This document shows, in pieces, positions 53,320 through 59,083 of a DNA stretch of 59,083 nt. The translations under genes were made by a program, and so were the position numbers. The DNA comes from Capnocytophaga canis (GTDB lineage: Bacteria; Bacteroidota; Bacteroidia; Flavobacteriales; Flavobacteriaceae), in assembly GCF_000827555.1 (NCBI RefSeq), contig NZ_CDOI01000155.1:1-59083 (forward strand), read 5' to 3'. The notes under the pieces are model-generated. The model saw nothing but the letters and a program-made list of their open reading frames with translations, was not told the origin of the DNA and searched no databases. How positions within the stretch are numbered: position 1 is the stretch's first letter; each line of letters begins with the position of its first letter.

Positions 53320-54720
53320 GTGATATTCCATAAACTTTCGAACTACACAAAAGAATTTAAACAGAATTTAATCATTGCTTACCCTGTTATATTAGGGATG
53401 TTAGGGCACGTTTTTGTTGGATTTATCGACAATGTAATGGTCGGTAAAGTGGGCGTTACAGAGTTGGCTGCAGTGGCATTGGGAAATAGTGCTATTTTCA
53501 TTGCTATGTCTTTTGGGATAGGTTTCTCGACAGCACTTACGCCCTTAGTTGCGAAAGCTGATGGGGAAGGTGATAAAGAGGAAGTAAAATCGACTCTAAA
53601 ACACGGTATTTTACTCAATAGTGTTTTGTGTTTTTTCCTATTTTTACTCTTGTTTTTCGCTGAACCTTTGATGTATTTAACAGGACAACCTGAGAATGTG
53701 GTTAAACTTGCTGTTCCTTACACTTTTTTGGTGGCTTTTTCTCTTATTCCACTTGGATTTTTTATGGCATACAAGCAATTTGCTGATGGTCTGTCCCTGA
53801 CTAAATATGCCATGTATGTCACTCTTATAGGTAATATTATTAATATAATTTTCAATTATATATTCATTTATGGAAAACTTGGGATGCCTGCTTTAGGAGT
53901 TATAGGAGCAGGAGTTGGGACACTTGTTTCACGATTTTTAATGCCCATATTACTTTGGTGGATGTTAAAAAAGATAAAACAGACAAAAGAGTATGTTGTT
54001 GGTTTACAGTGGAATACGTTTGATAGAAAAAATATAAAGAAAATAATCAATATAGGGATTCCTTCTGGGTTACAAATGATTTTTGAGGTAGGCATTTTTA
54101 CGGCTGCTATTTGGATGAGTGGTATCTTGGGAGAGAAAGAGCTTTCAGCCAATCAAATAGCGTTAAATTTAGCATCAATGACTTTTATGGTTGCTAACGG
54201 TTTGGGAGTAACGGCCATGATACGTGTCGGAAATCAATTAGGCACTAAGGATTTTTTTAATTTACGTCGCATAGGTTTATCCGTATTCGTATTGGTACTG
54301 TTCACTCAATCCTTTTTTGCATTATTGTTAACTGTTTTTAGAACTTGGTTGCCGACCTTATATTTAGAGATGGATAATTTAGAAAAATTAACGGAGAATG
54401 CTTTCGTTATCGGTGAGGCGGCTAAGCTCTTGCTGATTGCAGCTATTTTTCAAATTTCTGACGGATTACAAGTGACCGCTTTGGGGGCATTGCGAGGACT
54501 ACAAGATGTTAAAGTGCCTATGTATATTACTTTTGTTGCCTACTGGATATTGAGTTTTCCTGTATGCTACTACTTAGGACTGAAGACTGAGTTAGGTACC
54601 ATGGGGATTTGGATAGGTTTACTTTTCGGACTAACTGTTGCTGCTGTATGGCTACTATGGAGATTTAATATTATTTCTAAACGAATGATTCAGAGAACCT
54701 CACCAAAAGATCAAAAATAA
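53320..54720 (+). CDS. MATE family multidrug/sodium antiporter
   Basis: A 466-residue transporter with 12 predicted spans and two-fold internal symmetry. LIIAYPVILGMLGHVFVGFIDNVMVGKVG opens the first half, and GIPSGLQMIFEVGIFTAAIWMSG opens the second. It exports cationic drugs or metabolites in exchange for Na+ or H+. The longest frame starts with TTG at 53269 but contains the promoter element at 53288-53295. The GTG at 53320 (read as MIFHKLSNYTKEF) is therefore preferred; no ATG is available before the first span. It is followed 2 nt later by yraN. Confidence 0.88.
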   Translation: MIFHKLSNYTKEFKQNLIIAYPVILGMLGHVFVGFIDNVMVGKVGVTELAAVALGNSAIFIAMSFGIGFSTALTPLVAKADGEGDKEEVKSTLKHGILLNSVLCFFLFLLLFFAEPLMYLTGQPENVVKLAVPYTFLVAFSLIPLGFFMAYKQFADGLSLTKYAMYVTLIGNIINIIFNYIFIYGKLGMPALGVIGAGVGTLVSRFLMPILLWWMLKKIKQTKEYVVGLQWNTFDRKNIKKIINIGIPSGLQMIFEVGIFTAAIWMSGILGEKELSANQIALNLASMTFMVANGLGVTAMIRVGNQLGTKDFFNLRRIGLSVFVLVLFTQSFFALLLTVFRTWLPTLYLEMDNLEKLTENAFVIGEAAKLLLIAAIFQISDGLQVTALGALRGLQDVKVPMYITFVAYWILSFPVCYYLGLKTELGTMGIWIGLLFGLTVAAVWLLWRFNIISKRMIQRTSPKDQK

Positions 54721-54722
54721 CT

Positions 54723-55082
54723 ATGGCACAACACAATGATTTTGGAAAGGAAGCCGAGCAAATAGCGGTTGATTTTCTCATCGAAAACGGACACACCATT
54801 TTGGCTCAGAATTTCATTTATGCTCACGCTGAAATAGATGTTATATCTCTGAAAAACAATATTTTACATATAACAGAGGTTAAAGCCAGAACCTCCGTTG
54901 CCTATGGAGAACCAGAGAGTTTTGTCAACAAATCGAAAATTAACTTAGTGGTTAAAGCAGCAAATCAGTATGTTTTAAAAAACGATTTGGATACGGAAGT
55001 GCAATTTGATATCATTTCAATAGTAAAGAACCAAACTGGATGCAGTATCAATTATATCGAAGATGCTTTCTATCCATTTTAA
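54723..55082 (+). CDS. YraN/UPF0102 family endonuclease-like protein
   Basis: A 119-residue small protein with FGKEAEQIAVDFLIENGHTIL, HAEIDVISLKNNILHITEVKAR (the E-x-D...E-V-K PD-(D/E)xK-like core) and a conserved NKSKINLVVKAANQYV helix. The family resembles Holliday-junction or restriction-type nucleases, but activity has not been settled. It is co-transcribed with the MATE gene and convergent with the ABC permease. Confidence 0.9.
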   Translation: MAQHNDFGKEAEQIAVDFLIENGHTILAQNFIYAHAEIDVISLKNNILHITEVKARTSVAYGEPESFVNKSKINLVVKAANQYVLKNDLDTEVQFDIISIVKNQTGCSINYIEDAFYPF

Positions 55083-55101
55083 ATTACTTTTATTCAGTGA
55101 C

Positions 55102-56346
55102 TTACATTCCTGTTCTGATAGCTTCCACAGGGTTCAACTGCGAGGCATTCAACGCGGGAATGATTCCTGAAATCAGTCCGACAAGAAACGACACCCCCAA
55201 ACCAATAATTACATTTTGAACTGATAACACAAAAGTGAGTTCATCGGTTAGTTGAGAAGCGAGAATCGTTCCAAGCCATACAAAAAGCAATCCTAAAAAA
55301 CCTCCAATCAATGCTAAAAGTACAGCTTCAAACAAAAACTGAAACAGAATGAAATGCTTTTTAGCTCCCAACGATTTTTGTATCCCGATAAGGCTTGTTC
55401 TTTCTCGAACGCTTACAAACATTATATTAGCAATTCCGAAACCACCCACCAAAATCGAAAATCCACCAACAATCCACCCTACCAAATTCATCATGCCTAT
55501 AGTTTGGTCAATCATATCTGTAAAAGAGGACATTTTATTCAGAAAAAAATTATTGATTTCTTCGGGTTTCAAGCCCCTGTATTTTCTAAAACGCTGTACA
55601 AGAATATCTTCAAATTCTTGCATATTAACTCCTTTTTTAGGTTTTATGGCAATTCCGCTGGGAACCCCTTGTGTGCCTGTGTTCATAAAACTTCTAACAA
55701 AAGTAGAAAGCAAAAATACTTTTTCGTCATTATCACTCACTGAGCCGTATTTTTTCAAAACGCCAATAACCACCATCTTTTTGCTTAAATAACGAACTTC
55801 TTTTCCTATAGGATCTTCGTTTTCAAAAAGTTGTTGGGCTATCTGGTGTCCCAAAACGATAACCGGAGCTCCTACTCTTGATTCGGATTCAGTCATCAAT
55901 CGTCCTTTCTCAACTTTAATATCCTCAATTTCTGATATTTCCGAAGTATCTGCTCTTGCAGGAACATTTTCAATGGTTTTTCCTTCGTATTTTATGGAAG
56001 AACTTACTCCAAAAATTGCATAAGACATGGCTTCCACATTGGGAATATCTTTTTTTAAAAACTCATACTCCTGATATGTAACCTGTGGAAAATTAAGCCG
56101 TTGCCAACGAGGAACATCTGTAGGGCCAAATGAAAACTTCGATACATACATAGAGTTTTTATCCAATCCTGCAAGATTTTCTTGAATGTTTCGATTTAAT
56201 GAATCCACTGCTGAAAGTACTAAAATAATCAGAAATATTCCAACACTAACACCTAATAAAGATAAAAAAGTACGTAGCTTATTATCTCGTAATGACTTGG
56301 TTGCAAAACGGAAACTTTCTTTTAGTAGCTGTAGGTATATAAACAT
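55102..56346 (-). CDS. MacB-like ABC transporter permease
   Basis: A 414-residue permease with four membrane spans: one at about 20-45 (LLGVSVGIFLIILVLSAVDSL), then a large periplasmic MacB-core domain, and three near the C-terminus (IVGGFSILVGGFGIANIMFV; ALIGGFLGLLFVWLG; FLVGLISGIIPALNASQLNPVEAIR). Such proteins drive export or mechanotransmission with a separate ATPase, which is not encoded here. The ATG at 56346 (MFIYLQLLKES) is chosen; the longer frame to 56472 overlaps the purH promoter and start. Confidence 0.9.
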   Translation of the reverse strand: MFIYLQLLKESFRFATKSLRDNKLRTFLSLLGVSVGIFLIILVLSAVDSLNRNIQENLAGLDKNSMYVSKFSFGPTDVPRWQRLNFPQVTYQEYEFLKKDIPNVEAMSYAIFGVSSSIKYEGKTIENVPARADTSEISEIEDIKVEKGRLMTESESRVGAPVIVLGHQIAQQLFENEDPIGKEVRYLSKKMVVIGVLKKYGSVSDNDEKVFLLSTFVRSFMNTGTQGVPSGIAIKPKKGVNMQEFEDILVQRFRKYRGLKPEEINNFFLNKMSSFTDMIDQTIGMMNLVGWIVGGFSILVGGFGIANIMFVSVRERTSLIGIQKSLGAKKHFILFQFLFEAVLLALIGGFLGLLFVWLGTILASQLTDELTFVLSVQNVIIGLGVSFLVGLISGIIPALNASQLNPVEAIRTGM

Positions 56347-56388
56347 AATTTTTTGATAGAGATGCTTTATTATCTTGTGTAAAAATAC

Positions 56389-56396
56389 TATTTTTG
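56389..56396 (+). promoter_or_regulatory. -7 promoter element of purH
   Basis: TATTTTTG, 26 nt before the ATG at 56423, and inside the rejected upstream extension of the purH frame. Confidence 0.55.
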
Positions 56397-56422
56397 CACC
56401 CAAATATAAGACATTTTTTTTA

Positions 56423-57955
56423 ATGAAACCCACAAAACAAGCTAAATCTGCTTTGATTTCTGTTTTCGACAAAACAGGATTAGAACCTATTATTCATAAA
56501 ATGAATAGTTTAGGGATAACTATGTATTCAACTGGTGGTACAGAATCTTTCATCAGAAATTTAGGCGTAGAGGTGATTCCCGTGGAAACAGTAACGGATT
56601 ACCCTTCGATTTTTGGAGGAAGAGTAAAAACACTACATCCTAAGATTTTTGGCGGTATTCTTAATCGTCAGGATAATGACAGTGATGTTGCTGAGATGAT
56701 TCAGTATGCAATTCCTCAAATAGATATTGTTATTGTAGATTTGTATCCATTTGAAAAAACCGTTGCTAGTGGTGCAATTGAAAGTGATATTATTGAAAAG
56801 ATAGATATTGGAGGTATTTCTCTGATTCGTGCGGCAGCTAAAAATTTTAAAGACGTATTATGTGTAGCTTCGGTGGAGCATTATCCTGACTTATTCGATA
56901 TTTTACTAAACTCACACGGAGCCACCACCTTGGAGCAACGCAAAAATTTTGCAGCAAAGGCTTTCCAGGTATCTTCTCATTACGACACAGCTATTTTCAA
57001 TTATTTCAACCAAACAGAAGAAATTCCTGTACTTAAAATCAGTGAAAATCAAGGGCAGGTACTTCGCTACGGCGAAAACCCACATCAGAAAGGATTTTTC
57101 TATGGTGATTTTGATGCTTTATTCGAAAAGTTACATGGTAAAGAATTGTCTTACAATAATTTATTAGATGTAGATGCAGCTGTGAATCTGATTTTGGAAT
57201 TCAAACATGAGGATCCTACTTTTGCTATTTTGAAGCATAACAATGCTTGTGGTGTTGCTACTCGTAAAAGCATTCAAGAGGCATATGCGGCTGCTTTGGC
57301 AGGTGACCCAGTGTCGGCGTTTGGAGGCATATTGATTTCAAACACCAAAATAGATTCTGCAACAGCAAATGACATGAATTCGTTGTTTTTTGAGGTAATC
57401 ATTGCTCCTTCTTATAGCGATGATGCTTTGGAAATTTTGGAACAGAAAAAAAATCGTATTATATTAGTGCAGAAAGATATAACACTGCCAGAAACTTCTG
57501 TTCGCTCGTGTTTGAACGGCTATTTGGTACAAGATAAGGACCTTAGTACAGATAGTTTGGCTGATGTGAAATACGCAACTGAACAGAGGCCAACAGATGG
57601 AGCGTTGGAAGATTTGTTCTTCGCTTCAAAAATATGTAAGCATACCAAATCAAATACCATTGTTTTGGCAAAAAATAAACAGTTGTTGGCAAGTGGTACT
57701 GGACAAACAAGTAGAGTGGATGCTTTGATGCAGGCCATAGAAAAAGCGAAGCAATTTAAATTCGATTTAAACGGAGCTGTAATGGCGAGTGATGCTTTTT
57801 TCCCTTTTCCTGATTGTGTCGAAATTGCTAATAAAGCAGGAATTACAGATGTTATTCAGCCTGGAGGGTCGATTAAAGACCAGTTGAGTATTGATTATTG
57901 CAATAGTCACCAAATGGCAATGGTTTTCACAGGAATACGCCATTTTAAGCATTAG
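56423..57955 (+). CDS. purH: Bifunctional AICAR formyltransferase/IMP cyclohydrolase PurH
   Basis: A 510-residue enzyme for the last two steps of IMP synthesis. The N-terminal cyclohydrolase domain (MGS-like) has ALISVFDKTGLEPI, STGGTESFIRNLG and FGGRVKTLHPKIFGGIL. The C-terminal transformylase has RYGENPHQKGFFYG and the catalytic Lys-His in LKHNNACGVA, with SDAFFPFPDCVEIANKAGI near the end. The ATG at 56423 (MKPTKQAKSALI) fits the family and follows the -7 element. It is a single-gene unit. Confidence 0.96.
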   Translation: MKPTKQAKSALISVFDKTGLEPIIHKMNSLGITMYSTGGTESFIRNLGVEVIPVETVTDYPSIFGGRVKTLHPKIFGGILNRQDNDSDVAEMIQYAIPQIDIVIVDLYPFEKTVASGAIESDIIEKIDIGGISLIRAAAKNFKDVLCVASVEHYPDLFDILLNSHGATTLEQRKNFAAKAFQVSSHYDTAIFNYFNQTEEIPVLKISENQGQVLRYGENPHQKGFFYGDFDALFEKLHGKELSYNNLLDVDAAVNLILEFKHEDPTFAILKHNNACGVATRKSIQEAYAAALAGDPVSAFGGILISNTKIDSATANDMNSLFFEVIIAPSYSDDALEILEQKKNRIILVQKDITLPETSVRSCLNGYLVQDKDLSTDSLADVKYATEQRPTDGALEDLFFASKICKHTKSNTIVLAKNKQLLASGTGQTSRVDALMQAIEKAKQFKFDLNGAVMASDAFFPFPDCVEIANKAGITDVIQPGGSIKDQLSIDYCNSHQMAMVFTGIRHFKH

Positions 57956-58078
57956 ACACATGAGGCCTAATTAGAAATCATTACTTGATTAAGGTTTTAT
58001 TGAAGTTTTTATGACTCTTACTTGTTTAGTTTTTGTTATGAAATACGCTTAAAGTTTCCTATCAAAAATTTTATGATT

Positions 58079-58122
58079 AACCCTAAATACAGCGTTTTAA
58101 GTCTGTATTTAGGGTTTGTTTT
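58079..58122 (+). terminator. Rho-independent terminator after purH
   Basis: A perfect 14-bp stem (58079-58092 with 58103-58116), a 10-nt loop, then TGTTTTTT. It lies 123 nt after the purH stop. The rest of 57956-58218 shows no gene. Confidence 0.88.
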
Positions 58123-58218
58123 TTAATTCTCTGGCGACTAATACAATTTTATCTAAATAATTAAACGAGTACTATTTTTCCAAGTTAAAAACAATTGTAG
58201 AAATTTGTTTTCCATATC

Positions 58219-59083
58219 CTAAAACTCTCTCAATTTAAAGTATACCAACACGGGATTGTCATCATCTTCTAATAGTTTTATTTTTTCTTTATCTTCTACT
58301 GAGATGATTTTACTATCTTTTAAAAAATCATAGTCTTTGGAACCAGGAATGTATGTGGACACAAAATAATCCTTATACACCGCTTTCGGAAAAGCAATCG
58401 GAGGAATTTCTTTTGGATCATAATTAGCATCAGTACCTCCGACCATATTTCCTGTTTTTTTATCCCTGTAAATGACAGTTTGAGATCCTATATAATAATT
58501 TTCTAAAAAGAAAATATTTTGGGAAAAAGTTTCAAAATAGGCGCCTATATTGAAGTAATAGTTGTTATTTTGAGTGATGCGGTCAAACTCTTCGAATGTT
58601 TTCCCGTAAACATATTTTAGAGGTAATTTTCTATCGTAATCTAATACAAATTCTGTTGTTAATTTGTTTGTTTTTGGTTCATAACTGTAGATAGAATCTG
58701 TAAATTCACCTGTAATTTTAAACAAATTATCATTTTTATGTAAGTAAGTGTAAGCGGAAAGAGCTCTTGTTTCTTGGTCTACAGGTAAGGAAACAAAATT
58801 CAACTCAAATTTTTTATCCGTTACTAATAATGTGTATTTTTCTTTCTCTTCCAAATGTGTGTTTCCTCCCTGTTGTGATAAGGTTTTAAAAATATAACCA
58901 TTGTCAGTTACTATTAGATTGTTAAACCCTAAAGGGAGTCGTTCCTGTCTAAGAAACTTCCCTTGTTTGTCAAAAAACAACAGAAAAGAATGTTGAAAGG
59001 CTACTAATTCATCATTTTTAAAATCGTAATCAATATCGTACAATCGGGAAAGTTCTCCAGGCCCTTGTCCGTGAGAAAATCGT
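58219..59083 (-). CDS. 6-bladed beta-propeller protein, 5' end outside the window
   Basis: The frame is open from the window edge to the stop at 58219, about 287 residues. Upstream of the first possible internal start it still reads RFSHGQGPGELSRLYDIDYD, which holds the GxGPGEF motif of Bacteroidota 6-bladed propeller (NHL-like, DUF4934-type) proteins, so the true start lies outside. Blade-like repeats follow: ELVAFQHSFLLFFDKQGKFL, NLIVTDNGYIFKTL and DNLFKITGEFTDSIYSY. These are usually lipoproteins of unknown function on the cell envelope; the signal region is not visible here. Confidence 0.8.
   Translation of the reverse strand, partial: RFSHGQGPGELSRLYDIDYDFKNDELVAFQHSFLLFFDKQGKFLRQERLPLGFNNLIVTDNGYIFKTLSQQGGNTHLEEKEKYTLLVTDKKFELNFVSLPVDQETRALSAYTYLHKNDNLFKITGEFTDSIYSYEPKTNKLTTEFVLDYDRKLPLKYVYGKTFEEFDRITQNNNYYFNIGAYFETFSQNIFFLENYYIGSQTVIYRDKKTGNMVGGTDANYDPKEIPPIAFPKAVYKDYFVSTYIPGSKDYDFLKDSKIISVEDKEKIKLLEDDDNPVLVYFKLREF

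Noticed and set aside
56347-56472. N-terminal extension of the ABC permease
   Set aside because: It would overlap the purH promoter and start, and adds 42 residues unlike permeases.
1-59083. CRISPR array, rRNA operon, prophage, intact insertion sequence
   Set aside because: No regularly spaced repeats, rRNA-like sequence, phage structural genes or full transposase were seen.

Overview
This 59 kb window looks like chromosomal core sequence of a low-GC member of the Bacteroidota, class Flavobacteriia. The evidence is the strongly A+T-rich composition, the repeated TAnnTTTG promoter element (often with TTTG 19 bp upstream), the absence of clear Shine-Dalgarno sites, and several families typical of flavobacteria (DUF4258, DUF6495, DUF6607, the divergent alanine dehydrogenase, a RibBA with a degenerate second half). 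The adjacent LpxE-type lipid A phosphatase and EptA-type phosphoethanolamine transferase, together with a catalase and a GH84 enzyme, fit Capnocytophaga, probably a catalase-positive canine species such as C. canimorsus or C. cynodegmi. The genus is an inference. I see no rRNA, CRISPR array, prophage or intact insertion sequence.

Layout. 1-3.2 kb (minus): a Uma2-type nuclease cut by the window edge with a small acidic partner, then the lipid A remodelling pair lpxE-eptA. 3.4-8.0 kb (plus): alanine dehydrogenase-like protein, DUF4258, DUF937, TadA and a POTRA/beta-barrel outer-membrane protein. 8.1-14 kb (minus): DUF6495, nadD, a lipoprotein, queE, a surface/SPOR fusion protein and a phospho-sugar mutase. 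14-19.5 kb: tRNA-Arg(ACG), lon, trmD with a coiled-coil membrane protein, tRNA-Ser(TGA). 19.5-22.4 kb: an AAA+ ATPase, an HtrA protease behind a sigma-54-like promoter, rlmH. 22.5-26.4 kb (minus): DUF6607, a sodium:solute symporter, a methyltransferase and a cupin. 26.6-35 kb: nfu, a rhomboid protease, a thioesterase, dnaA, LMW phosphatase, an RsmI-like methylase, psd, yebC, katA. 35-44.2 kb: a 213-bp element with 19-bp perfect inverted ends, an S9 peptidase, an SDR, GH84, glutamate dehydrogenase, a CPBP protease and a small porin-like barrel. 44.5-59 kb: rsmD, ribBA, an SGNH/MBOAT O-acetylation pair, rlmB, dusB, coaD, ddl, MATE, yraN, an ABC permease, purH and a 6-bladed propeller protein cut by the window edge.

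Functional themes are envelope biogenesis and remodelling (lpxE, eptA, psd, ddl, SGNH/MBOAT, POTRA-barrel protein), translation and RNA modification (tadA, queE, trmD, rlmH, rsmD, rlmB, dusB, two tRNAs), cofactor synthesis (nadD, coaD, ribBA) and protein quality control (lon, htrA, rhomboid, CPBP). The most unusual sequence-level signals are the TIR element at 35.05-35.26 kb with a decayed reading frame, an island upstream of tRNA-Arg with Pasteurellaceae uptake-signal-like motifs, a coding relic between tRNA-Arg and lon, the sigma-54-like site before htrA, the orphan AAA+ ATPase of a type usually paired with a protease, and the alanine dehydrogenase that lacks canonical Rossmann glycines and its catalytic histidine.
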